A stretch of DNA of 64,000 bases from Stichopus chloronotus (taxonomy: Eukaryota; Echinodermata; Holothuroidea; Aspidochirotida; Stichopodidae), in the NCBI GenBank assembly GCA_021234535.1, contig CM037837.1, positions 6,980,218-7,044,217 of the forward strand, written 5' to 3'. Position 1 is the first letter of the stretch; each line of letters begins with the position of its first letter. The notes beneath the pieces were generated by a model. It was not told the origin of the DNA, did no database searches, and saw only the letters and a list, made by a program, of their open reading frames with translations. The position numbers and the translations under genes are program-made. Positions 1 to 10,500 of this stretch are shown in pieces.

Positions 1-436
1 TCTTTAAACCTCTGTATGTAATAAGCATCCTCTTCTTTTTTTAAGTCTTCCAGTGCTGTGTATTTGTTACGTCTTGGCCCAAGCAAGCTGCATGATGCCT
101 CTTGCATTGTAGCACGGTGCTTCACAGAGGCAGTTTCTCTCTCCAGTGTGTCTCTAATCTGAATTGCTTCATATTTACCAATGGAGATGCACTACACTAT
201 TGTTGTATGAACTTAGTACACATCTCTCCCATTACCCAAGGATTGCCACAGGTGTTTGAGCAGCATGTGCTTAGGTAAGCATGGAGCAGTTTTAGGCTAA
301 TTTGTACACCCTGGAGCCACAGCAGTTGATACAGGTGTATCACCTGGCTAAATCATGTTCCAATTTGGACAGGGTACTGCAGATCTGTAACACCAGCTGT
401 GGTTAATGCCTGTTTCTTTTTTAATCATCAACACAG
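1..436 (+). other. ift20: IFT20 intron (3' part)
   Basis: This is non-coding sequence upstream of the first visible IFT20 exon. I looked for the preceding IFT20 exon, which would encode the coiled coil before the AIGSRN block, and found none, so it lies left of the window. The stretch ends in a standard AG acceptor (435-436). Nothing else is recognised here. Confidence 0.7.
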
Positions 437-540
437 GCTATCGGGTCAAGGAATTTATTAAAATCTGTGGCCAAGCAGCGGGAGGCTCAACAACAGCAAC
501 TACAAGCATTGATAGCTGAAAAGAAAACTCAATTAGAAAG
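437..540 (+). CDS. ift20: IFT20 penultimate coding exon
   Basis: It encodes 34 codons plus 2 nt, a glutamine-rich coiled-coil segment that is extremely conserved in IFT20 ([19 protein letters not shown]). It begins after an acacAG acceptor in phase 0 and ends AG|gtatgt in phase 2. Confidence 0.95.
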
Positions 541-862
541 GTATGTTTGCTGTTGTTTTGTTCTTGCTCGTTGATTTGATGTCACACCAAATAATCGTGC
601 CCCCCCCCCCACATTGTCTCTCTATCTTGCATTAATCTTAAGTTGCATGAAGTTTTAGTGTTACCCCAAATACAATCCATAATATGGAGAATGAGATTTG
701 TCCAAGAAATTGCAAGCGTAGCTTTACCCAGAAATGTCATCCAAATATCATGAAAGCATATCATCCCTTCATTTTTTTAGATATCGAGTGCAATATGCTG
801 CCCTGCAGAAGGAAGAAGCTGAACAAGCAGAGTTTATAGAACAGTTCCTTCTACAAAAGTGA
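437..862 (+). CDS. ift20: IFT20, C-terminal two exons (join 437-540, 781-862)
   Basis: This is the C-terminal part of intraflagellar transport protein 20, a small coiled-coil subunit of IFT complex B. In known animals it sits at the Golgi and the basal body and helps deliver membrane proteins to cilia. The joined exons give 61 residues. They start [20 protein letters not shown], continue through LQALIAEKK and a YRVQYAAL segment, and end [10 protein letters not shown] before a TGA. From memory, human IFT20 ends almost identically ([20 protein letters not shown] ... EFIDQFIFQK). The 5' exons lie outside the window. The intron at 541-780 is GT..AG and phase 2; an Arg codon is split across it. 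The 3' UTR probably extends to about 2.0-2.3 kb, where AATAAA signals occur. TMEM97 lies downstream in the opposite orientation. The assignment is confident because of near-identity over the whole visible segment. Confidence 0.96.
781..862 (+). CDS. ift20: IFT20 terminal coding exon
   Basis: It begins after a T-rich acceptor (atttttttAG). It completes the split Arg codon and encodes [20 protein letters not shown] followed by QFLLQK and a TGA stop at 860-862. The acidic, glutamine-containing tail ending in QK is the normal end of IFT20. Confidence 0.95.
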
Positions 863-1109
863 GGAGGTTGCAGCCAAAGTAACATTCCAGTGTTTCTCAC
901 CTCAGTCCGTCGAGACCTTGTGGATGCCTCGGCTGTACCAAATTGGAGAAGTTTGTTTGCATCATGATGATGTCGTTGTTGCAGTCGTGCTGTGGATCTG
1001 AGATCTTTTGGCTGCTTTAGTAGTGCTTTTGGAGATGTTCATAGCATTATGATACTCTTTGTCTATTTCATTGTTGCACATACTCTGCAATAATTAATTG
1101 AAATGCGTA

Positions 1110-1481
1110 AGGAGGCTCATTGAGTTGTTTTGTGACCTTAGCTCAATTTTCCTATACCTGTCAATTTTCTGTCACACACAGTACAAATGATAAAACCAAT
1201 AGGATCCTATGTGTTATACACAAAGGAACAGTTGATGTGTGAGAAATTAACAATTCAATTTAGTTTTTACAAATTTGTGACTAGACGCTTTTCAGTTTAG
1301 GACTAAATTCATATGTGCACAGCCAGTACAAGTCAGGGTCAACAACTGTAAAAGTTTGGCCAGTTTTCATAACTACTGGATGTGAAATTTGACTAATTAT
1401 GCTAATTACATGCATTGTCATGTGATTGTACCCTTCAAAAACATCACAAACCTATTAATATCAACTCAATGAGCCCCTCTA
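1110..1481. mobile_element. MITE-like inverted-repeat element, family member 1
   Basis: The left end has GGAGGCTCATTGAGTTG (1111 onward). The right end, read on the other strand, has GAGGGGCTCATTGAGTTGAT (1481 downward). These are nearly identical terminal inverted repeats about 370 bp apart. A second element with the same termini and length is at 52529-52896, so this is a family rather than a chance palindrome. I found no open reading frame inside and no convincing target-site duplication. It lies about 250 bp past the IFT20 stop, probably within its 3' UTR. Confidence 0.65.
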
Positions 1482-2304
1482 AAGGACGGGCCTGTGTTGC
1501 ACGATGGAAACACTGTTGAAGGTCAGGTGACGAATAATTTGATCAAAAGCATAGGATGGAACCCTGATATTGAATTCACTGTGAATAGCAATTAGCCTAC
1601 AAAAAGGGGTTGTTCATTATTCAACACCAGCTTTGCATCGCAATATCTGTTGACAGATTTGTGTACTAGGGTTCTAGCCATGAGCCTTCTGTAACTAGCA
1701 CCGATGCTTGCTCACTGGCAAAGATCTGAAATTCATGGAAATATTAATTATTTGCAAAATTTAGCTCCAACATTGGAAGACAAAACTGCGCCATTCCCTA
1801 TCTCAGTGTATTTAATCTGCAAGGGAAAAAAAATATTGCAAAGGGCAGCTGAACATTCCATTCCCTTAGACCCCTCCCCCCCCCCACAGGATGACATTCC
1901 CACTTCACTAAAAAGCACTTCGCCTGTCACTCAGAATCCTCTAGCTGTAATCTTGCTTGTGTACGATGACATCATGGCAGAAGTCTGCATCTTTTAGTAA
2001 TGAAGAACAAATAAATACACACTTCAGGAATTTGGTGAAGACCAGGATCCCTGCCGTTATTATTACATGTGCTAAAGCCAACATGGGTATCTGTTACACA
2101 AGCCATGCATGACATGACTTTTGCTGGAGGGACAGGGATGTGGGGTGGAGAGATTCATGTCCCCTTCCTTTTATTTTGTCACTTTGGGAGTGACATTACA
2201 TTAGAAGAAACGAAATGTTACATAGTATTTTGTTTATAAGAGTTTAAGATTGTAGCTGGTGGACAATGTAATCCTTTGTGTGCTAGAAACAATCAAAGTA
2301 GCAA

Positions 2305-2310
2305 AATAAA
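2305..2310 (+). promoter_or_regulatory. Candidate IFT20 polyadenylation signal
   Basis: AATAAA in an A-rich context, followed about 14 nt later by GT-rich sequence (gtgtactgttt). It is the second AATAAA seen after the IFT20 stop (the first is at 2010-2015). It would give a 3' UTR of about 1.45 kb containing the inverted-repeat element at 1110-1481. Confidence 0.3.
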
Positions 2311-4664
2311 ATAAGAATTAGTGTACTGTTTGAACAGAGCAACTTTATTTCTGTTAACAGCAGAAAAGGGCACATCATCTTTTTAGGCAATTAGGCAAAA
2401 CAGAGTGATCCAGTTGTTATGACATTGTGTACTTGAATTAGTAGGAAATACAAGAGGTATATGCTGTTCGCAGAACTTTTGAAATTTATTTACAATACCT
2501 GACATTCAGCATGAAGAGGGGCATTGCATAGGTGTGGGTAATATTTCATTGCAAAAGCAAGATATGTTTACAGTCATTGTATGAGAAAGGAAGGAAAGGG
2601 GACCTTGTCTCTTGAGTGCAGGTTTTGCACATCGATGCTAAAGCTGAGTTTGGAGGTTGTCCCTTCAGATTTAGGAAATATCTCCAGAAGAGATGAAACT
2701 TTCCCTTATAACCTTTGACAGATGTTCAAAGTCCTATAATTTAGTTAATGCACTGTACTTAAGAAACTTAAAGCAATGTTCTTTTTACTGATAGGTAGTG
2801 TAAGATTACACCCAGCCAACATTGGTATGCTTCTTTCAAAACACAATTTTGGCTGCTTCCATAAAACTTTGTGTCCACATTTTGTTAAAGGTAATTTTCC
2901 ATTGTGAGCTGAAGGCCACATATTTCTTCTCTGCTGTGTTTTGAAAACAGCTCAACAACTCTGATTGTTTTGAATTTAACTTTGCTCATCTTTCATGAAT
3001 GATTCGAAAAGTTTGTGGAAAAGCATATCCTCCAAAAATTGTGCGATTTTAGATACCAGTTTGGATTTTATTAACTGTTATCTTAAATACATTTAAATAC
3101 ATAAATGAACCTGTAAGTCAGTGGTCAATTTCATTACAATTCAGTTGGTCCTATGAGCTCACAATGTACAAGATATCTCCTTTTATGGTCAGAAGCCTTC
3201 ATTTTACTGTTTACGGTGTAGCTTCTGTGTCCATCAAGTGGTTTATATGTGAAGTTCAGACGTGATGTACAGTTTTTTTGTTTTTATTTTTTTTCATGAA
3301 ACTTTATCAGTTGTAGTTTGTAATATATCTTTAAGAAGAAGTAGCTCATATTTACCGACACCTTGAAATTTGGAATATTAAATTATGACCACATATTGCT
3401 GGTCTCCATCTGTAGTATTTATGTTGTTGCTCAACAAGCATGAGAAGATTTGAAGTGAAACAAACCAAACGTTGCTGAAGAAGCTGGTCCTATGATTAGA
3501 TGACGGGATTACAAACAATATGTGTAAAGTTGAACGACAAAGTATGAACTTGGCATACTAGGGCCACACTGAAGATGTTCGAGAAGCAATTATTTCATCA
3601 TGACTGTCGCAGCATGTATATAGGTAACTCTCAGTATGGGTCAAAATGTACCTAAGGTCTAGAATCGCTAGGAGACATATTTTGGAGGTCTGGCAGTAAA
3701 TCATATGCATGCAACTCCCATCTTCATAGCTTGTTCCGTTACTGAGATATAAACTGGAAATACGTTCAGTTTACCTCAAATAGTCCATTGTGGAATAATT
3801 TGCGATGTCCTTTTACAACTCACATTGCCTTTGTTTCCTTTTGAAATTATAATGTTTATGTGTGCACGTTGTATGGAGAGGGCCCTGATAGTCCAGTCTC
3901 CCCACAATAGTGAGGCAGTGATCACATTTTGTCACAATTAGGGGCAATGACTTTCAAAAAACGAAAGTATTTCGAGGAGTACAAGAATGACATCACACTT
4001 ATAGCACGATCTACCGTTGCTATTTGAGTGAATAAACTTCAGCATTTTGTATCTCAGCTCAGAAATTCCAGGTGAAGATAGGAGAGCTGGACCATTTGCA
4101 TTCGTTTGTTCAAACTTTTTGACTGATTGTTTTGAAACTTTCTACTTTAAGCACACTTTAACCACTGAGGCCCTGCTGCCCCTGACTGTCATATAGCTAA
4201 GTCGTAGAAGTATTTCTATCAGAGAGATGTCCCATGGTTAAGTAAAGCATGGTGATGCTGGTCCATCGGTGTGTAATTTCAACTGTCCTCCGAGGCGACC
4301 TGAATTTTCAACGGACAAACCAATGTTCCGAAAACCCGCACTGGAGGTTGTCCATTGAACTGCAAAAAAAAAATTAAGTTTTGTCATCGTCAGGAAACCA
4401 TTGTCAGTTTCGGATGATATGAACAATTGCCTTGTATGCACAATAAACGTAATTATGATGATACTAACCCAAGCCACACCACCGCTTACGTTGCTCTGAG
4501 TCAAACCAAAAAAAAAGAGGGTCGCCCGTGGCTCGCATTTCATTGAAAATGGAAAACTAGACGACTGACAAATTCGTTTCAACTCCTGGCACTGGGCTGA
4601 TGAAACCTGTAACTTGTATCGCATGCACTGGAAATCCATGATACCCCCCCCCCCCTCCACGTTT

Positions 4665-4933
4665 CTAAGGGTACTTTGTTTTTCCGAGTGTAAGAAGATC
4701 GTTTGGTTTGTACTCTGTGCTGAAGAGCATGGTGAGTAACAACATCAGTGGAATTATTAGGTACGGCAGATAAAACATCGATACGATGAATCTCTCGCTG
4801 ACGGTCTGAGGTCCGGGGAAGTCCCTACTTTGGTCGAATTCTCCGAAGTACCACTCGGCAAGCATAAAGTAGACCGTCGTGATCACGTGACTGCTGTAAA
4901 CAATTGCAGGTACACGAATCCACCTCTGGCCAC
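4665..4933 (-). CDS. tmem97: TMEM97 exon 3 (terminal)
   Basis: It begins after a cacAG acceptor and completes a Gly codon. It encodes GQRWIRVPAIVYSSHVITT (helix 3), the acidic GEFDQSRDF loop and helix 4, and ends LGKTKYP with TAG at 4665-4667. The following 3' sequence contains a 12-base C run (4644-4655 on +). Confidence 0.94.
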
Positions 4934-7531
4934 CTGTGATGAGGAGATGATGAAGACATATGGCAAGGCATTAACTACAAATTCTCACTACAGATTCTAA
5001 CTACAGATTCTCATCAATTCGATTCACATGTATTCATTTTTTGCTCAATGTGGAAGTCATGACTGTTGCATTGGGCGTATACCATTGCCATCAAGGGTAT
5101 ATACTTTGTGTACGACAACCTCAAACTGACCTGAATAGACAAAAGCTACTGCTAATCCTATTCAGTAGAATCTATTCAGTCTATTCATTTCCATTCACCT
5201 GAGTGAGGTTGGCTTACATGAAGTACATACCGCCATTGCCGTAATCCAGAGTATATGCATGACTGTCAAACAATGGTGTAGTCAGCAGGGGTAATCCCCC
5301 CCCCCCTCCCCACAGACATTTTAGGGACGCGATGAATGATGTTGCCAAATAAAAGAGCAAAAAAAAAACACGAAAGGAGGGAGGGATAAAGAGTTGGGGC
5401 AAGACTGGGGAACTGACTTCACAAACGTGATCTTTTATGATATTCAAAACTAAAGACGAAACAGATTGACAACACAACTGAAACAAGGTGATGTGAAATC
5501 TTTGATTCTCCTAGGTTTCGATTGGCCATACATGCGCTTGTTGCTTATAAGCAGTATACGAGTGTACGGCTAGGAGATGCAATCCACAGCAGAGGGTCGG
5601 CATATTTATTTCACGTGGGACGCATTGGCAATGCGCCTCCCGAACTGTCAATTAATTAAGACCTTCGGGCAAAAATGATCCTCTTTAGGCAAAATTAAGG
5701 GGTACCCCGTCCCCTTAGACCTCTCCTTAAGCCACTTATCTGTGGACTAGCTGAGTTGAAGTTCTGGCTTAAGTCCTAGGAGTTGGACTCCTTCCCTTGT
5801 ACCCCTCCCCCAGGACGAAGGTCAAGAATAGGGACGATGAGTCGATCCCCCCCCCCCCCCTCAAAAATGATAGAAATAGGTCATAGAAATCGGTAAGGCG
5901 GGTAAACGTTTTCAAGTGATTGGCTAGTTTTGTACACTGAGTTTTGGATCAGCGTATCTATGTGGTGGTGCTATGCCAATAACTTAAATGGAAAATTAAG
6001 ATGTTTTCTGTATTTAGTTCACGCTTATAATTTGTAAAACTATAAATTTCTCTGAGATATTTAATGTTACACTTGCAACAATTTGCCCGAAGTACATCAC
6101 ATCATACCTTTTAATAAGTCAGATGACATAATTGCTAACATACTTTTCTTGTTACACAACTGAGATCCCATATTGTCATGAAGCGACAGGGGACGCAACA
6201 AATGAATGTACACTGTGTAACCGCGCATGCTTGAGTACTGACCTACAGTTCAAACACCAAGTTTTTCTTTTCTTTCGGGGACTAGGGGAGGGGTTCTGTA
6301 CCGAATATGTGCAGCTTGAGCACATTAATTGTTGTTCGTTGCCTATTAAGTAGGCCTATGTCTTGAGACTGAATCTTAAGAAAACCTATAGTAATAACAT
6401 GTCCAAAAGAATTAATTTGTTATTACAAATCTTTAATTGTTATCATAAATTTATAATTTGTAGTACCAAATTAATCATTTGATATTACAAATTATTAACG
6501 CGTTAATTTTATTTCCATGGCACTAGTACGATTTCTCAGAATTCAGCAGAGACGCATTAGGAGAAAAAAAAAAAGTGTTACACATTTTCAAGAATGATTT
6601 CGAGAATGAAAACTAAATCATACGCGTATTTAGTTTACACGCCCATGTTTGACCTTAAATCAGTCTAAACTTTAAGACAATCCCCCTTTACAAAATTAAA
6701 AGGCTCGTACCTTTATAGAAAGCATAACTTGCGGCAAAGAAGAACGGAAGTTGGAAGAGTAGTTCGACTACTATGCTGCTTCTATACCAAGCCGGGCCAT
6801 CTCTCACCATGGCGTCCTTAAACGCTGTCGAATACCAGTTCACAAGATCTTGAGCCTTTTTTTTAAAAAGACATATTAAAGAGTTTCTTGAAGAATCAAA
6901 ACTGACGAACGGTTTAGCAAAATGGAGTGGAACACGTTTCTCATTGTGCGATTAATCGATTTTAACTGTCAGTACGATAAGTTTCATTTCAAAATTATTT
7001 AAAAATTCAGTCTTTTTGAACAAATTCCTCATGTACGTCAGTTCAGTCATTTTTTTTTTTTTTGTCATGCATTCTGTGTTGGTAACCTTAAAATCCCAGT
7101 CTCACAAACAAGAACCCGAAGAAGGAGCATATTTTCTTAATGTTTCTTAATTGTAGGGAGCTTGCAGCGTATTCATATGACGTGTTAAGTCACCACATTT
7201 ATTATGTTAAAGTTTTATGTGTATGGTCATCTCACCCCTACCCCCATTGTGTAATCCCTATCTGTCCTTCGTCAGTTTGAACATCCCTCTTCCGTTTCCC
7301 CGTGTTTCTCATTCACTTGCCGTTTTCGTATTCAACCCCTTTTTTTTCTTCTTTTTTTCCTACCTGTATTACAAATAAAAATGATCCAGCCCTTCGCCGC
7401 CCAAGACTTACCATTCTTGGATAGATCCACAACGGGAGTAAGGCTTGGGAATTAATAAAAATTGTCGCCGGTATATGAGTCACAAAATATAAGAAAAACG
7501 TCCACTCTAACACCCGTAAGCATGAGGCCAT
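4665..7531 (-). CDS. tmem97: TMEM97 / sigma-2 receptor, EXPERA family (join 4665-4933, 6711-6855, 7412-7531 on -)
   Basis: The three exons join in frame (introns phase 0 and phase 1) to give 177 residues; human TMEM97 is 176. The family is a four-helix ER/endolysosomal membrane protein of the EXPERA superfamily. It binds sterols and sigma-2 ligands and modulates NPC1 in mammals. Matching blocks to human TMEM97, recalled from memory, are: VLEW...THIPATIF in helix 1; NWYSTAFKD..VRDGPAWYR in the loop; VVELLFQLPFF..ASYAFYK in helix 2; RWIRVPAIVYSSHVITT in helix 3; ERFIVSMFYLPYLIIPLMLL in helix 4. Human Asp56, Glu73 and Gln77 correspond to Asp54, Glu71 and Gln75 here, but human Asp29 corresponds to Asn27. 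The lysine-only tail of the human protein is replaced by LGKTKYP. The start ATG (7529-7531) is the only Met before the conserved helix 1. The gene faces IFT20 tail to tail and is divergent from the Reeler-EGF gene. Confidence 0.95.
4934..6710 (-). other. tmem97: TMEM97 intron 2
   Basis: The intron is 1.78 kb. It contains one member of a short dispersed repeat (5113-5212) and two C runs (5296-5306, 5847-5860). No coding sequence was recognised. Confidence 0.8.
5113..5212. repeat. Short dispersed repeat, copy A
   Basis: It contains ACCTGAATAGAC ... CTGCTAATCCTATTCAGTAG, which is also found at 11211-11245 with the same order and spacing. In this copy the two flanks (acaacctc... and ...gaggttgg) are inverted, so the whole unit of about 100 bp can fold back. 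It is probably a small non-autonomous mobile element. Confidence 0.45.
6711..6855 (-). CDS. tmem97: TMEM97 exon 2
   Basis: It holds 145 nt, AQDLVNWYSTAFKDAMVRDG onward, covering the loop with the conserved FKD and PAWYR motifs and helix 2 with the ELLFQLPFF motif. The acceptor follows an A-rich rather than pyrimidine-rich run (ttaaaaaaaaAG), which is weak, but conserved protein sequence begins exactly here. The donor is G|gtacga, phase 1. Confidence 0.93.
7412..7531 (-). CDS. tmem97: TMEM97 exon 1
   Basis: It holds 40 codons, MASCLRVLEWTFFLYFVTHI onward to LWIYPRM, ending ATG|gtaagt in phase 0. It encodes the short luminal/cytosolic N-terminus and transmembrane helix 1. Codon 27 is AAT (Asn), at the position of human Asp29. 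The 5' UTR and promoter lie above 7531 and were not resolved. Confidence 0.94.
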
Positions 7532-10500
7532 TTTGATTCTTCCAGGTCACATTTGGTAGGTTGTTAAAATGTGGTTGTGACTACTCCGTAAGCCTTGAAG
7601 GAAACAGCTCACAAGTGAAGTTATATTACGGAATAAAGTTACAATCGCAGAAGATTTGTGAAGTTTGCTATTTTTTTAAGCCACCCTCACTGGATATCCG
7701 TTGTTACATACGAAACAGCAGTATCATACTCGCTTATCGACGAAATTTAATCATTGTTCAACAGTTTCTAAACATAAATATGCTACATTGTCCTTTCTTG
7801 TTTGAGCGAATATGCCGTAAAGTATGCAGTCTAATGCTAGCGATCGGTTTAAACCGAACTCGCAACCTTTGATACTTCTACAATGTCAACAAAATCACGT
7901 GATCGATAACCCTTACCTCTACCTTGTTGCTCTAAAACAAATATGTTAAACAGGGCTGTATACAAACCCTTTGTTTCTAGCAACTTAGTCACTAACCTGT
8001 TATCACAAGTGCAACTAATAAGCTTATAAATTGTATGGAACAGCTTAAATGAATACGTCCACGCAGAGGGGTGTAATGGAGAGCACTTGAACCAGAAACA
8101 GTTTCGCGCCACCACTCTCTTGATGTAGTATTGGTTAGTTTCGTGAGAAAGGGAAAAAGACGTTCTCATAAAAGCCCCCTGAAAGAGCAGACATTATCTG
8201 TAACCCGACAAAATCTGGTGCAATAGTTTGCATTTATTGCAATCAATTTTTCCCGAGAAATTACAGTCCCGGTAAAGTTTTTGCTCTCCTTTGATTAATG
8301 TTTTTATGAGTTTGCTACAGACGTCGATGATGGCATAATAAAGTATAAAGCTAGCGGTTCTTATACCGATAACTTTGTAAACGATAGCCAGCTTGATCAG
8401 AAGAAATGTCTGCATATTTTGATAGGTGGGGAAAGCGTGAGAAGAAGTGATTGATGGTTAGCCTGGGAGAGGCACGACGTTATACAAGGAAACTTTTCCA
8501 AATATTTCCTTCGAAGGTCTTTGTTTAGAGCTGATTATAATTGAAATTCCCACCTTTATTAGAAAATCCTGTGCAGACATCGCCTTCCCCCAGTAGGTCA
8601 TTATTAAAGATCACTAGTTGGAACTTTATCTTCATTTGCATGTGCAGTAGCATACGCAAAACTGGTCCCCGAAGAAACAAAAGAAGTGCTAGCGAGCATG
8701 CGTATAAAGATCCAAATATTACTGTAAATTGAAGTAAGGAATCGTAGTAAACTGACTCAAGTAGGAGAAAACAACTTCAGAGGGCAATGCCACTATAAAT
8801 GACAAATTTTCAAACCCAGACCAACAAAGAATATATGGCAATTATTTTGTTTGTTTTCACACAGTGTATGTGAGCTGCAGTTAATATGGCTATATAAACC
8901 ACATTGATAATTTGCCTCGTTATAGGTCTATGACATGAATATCTTTTTTCCACACTTCAAGTTCGGCACTGAAGAAAATGTTCACAGGTAATGGGTCGGA
9001 GACTTTTACCCTTGTGGGATCTTTTGGAAAGCTTATGAAACTAAATGAAACACAGGGAAATTGAGCGAGTAGACCTAATTAAGTCCAATGTTCCCGGTGA
9101 AAGAGACAATAAAAAGGGTGGTGCTACAAAGAATGAGCAGCCGGAAAATAATTAAGTCAGTAAGAAGCAGAGAATAAGGTTTGATGTAATTTATAGATCA
9201 GCATTAAAAAAATTAATGATACAGCCATCAGTTACAATATTTATGCAATCAGTACATTTAGTTTTCACACTTGAATTAGCCTACTCTCAGTAGAAACTTA
9301 GCATCTTTTCTCTTGGACTAATGTCACGTGATTGTCGTTGCTTGAGTTCAGTAAACTGCTCATACAGATTTGAATGATTTCTTTAATGATTTAAATACCA
9401 TTCAACTAATGGTAAATTAGTTTCACCTTATGCCTATACGTGAACATATTATGTATCAAAACTGCTCTTATTTCATAAACTTACAACGTGTTCAAAGCTA
9501 TCTATCACATTGTTTGTGTGTATTTGCGCCCTTACTTCGATTGCGTATTCACTACACTGAAGCTCACTGTTCAGTCACAATCTCACTGATTGAGGTGGGA
9601 GGGGGGGGGGGGGGGTACGTAGCACTGGTATTTTGCTGTAGTTTGCTCGACTCCACAAAGACATCGGTCTTTTCAGTCATTACACGTTTCATCAAACGCT
9701 TTAACCCTGTTAAGTTGTTTTGGTGTCTCTTAGTGCATTGTTTGTCTTATGTATTCACCAACTAATGATTAAAGTTACTGACTCTATTGTTTGATTTCGC
9801 TGAAAAAGGTTCCAGGGGAACCATGATGTATAAAGTCCCTGAATTACTGTTTGACATGTCACTTGTCACGAATTTGCGTCATCTTTTCAAACACCTTTGC
9901 AAATGGGAACAATATGTTTTAGAAAAAACCTCTTGACCCCCCCCCCTCCCCTGCAAACAGTCCTTGTGACGTCTCATCAAACGTACCATGGTCATGAAAC
10001 TCTATTAGTTCTTACCATCAGAGAGACGTGTAGGTGATATGTCTTTTGTACTTCGTAACGAGGCGTAGTATTTTGGATCAATCTTTTACTTTTACCACAA
10101 AAGAGCCTTTTCATAATGGCCATAATTAACGACTCCGTAATGAATATTTTGTTTGCTGTTTTGTAATCATTTCTCTCAGCGATGACAAGACATGTCTTTC
10201 ACTTTGTTTTGTAAGACAATAAAAGTGTGTAATGATGCAAACTTAAAAAGCGTGTTAGCGATGGCTTCCCGCAGCTACAAATAATAATAAGTTCATTTTG
10301 TAAACTTAAAAGAAGGGACTGATCAGACTAAAAGCTGATTTTTGTGTCTACCTTTGTATTCTTACATTTATACGCTAATGTTCAAATACACTCCATCATT
10401 TTTTCAACCGTTTATAGCTTGTTCATGTTGGTATTTACGGTACTTTGTTCATCACTATGTTAATTCTCCAATTGTAAATGTCGAACCCCTGACTTCTTCT

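Larger units (their letters stand above)
863..4237. other. Convergent intergenic region / 3' UTRs of IFT20 and TMEM97
   Basis: There is no coding region here. It holds an inverted-repeat element at 1110-1481 (separate entry), a poly-C run at 1876-1885 and candidate polyadenylation signals. AATAAA on + occurs at 2010-2015 and 2305-2310, the latter followed by GT-rich sequence, and would suit IFT20. The nearest clear AATAAA on the - strand below the TMEM97 stop that I saw is at 3283-3288. The two transcripts may therefore end within about 1 kb of each other, but the true ends cannot be fixed from sequence alone. Confidence 0.5.

Noticed and set aside
4238..4660. 140-codon open frame on the - strand directly after TMEM97
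   Set aside because: It lies in the TMEM97 3' untranslated region, contains low-complexity runs (poly-G/poly-A translated as GGGG and FFFF) and resembles no family I know.
5214..5486. 90-codon - strand open frame in TMEM97 intron 2
   Set aside because: It contains a translated C run (GGGGG) and lies between well-supported exons. No protein character.
7849..8415. Two - strand open frames upstream of TMEM97, considered as extra 5' exons or a second gene
   Set aside because: Neither resembles TMEM97 or another family. TMEM97 is already full length without them.
9430..9765. 111-codon + strand open frame upstream of the Reeler-EGF gene
   Set aside because: It includes a translated G run and has no domain pattern, signal peptide or splice context.
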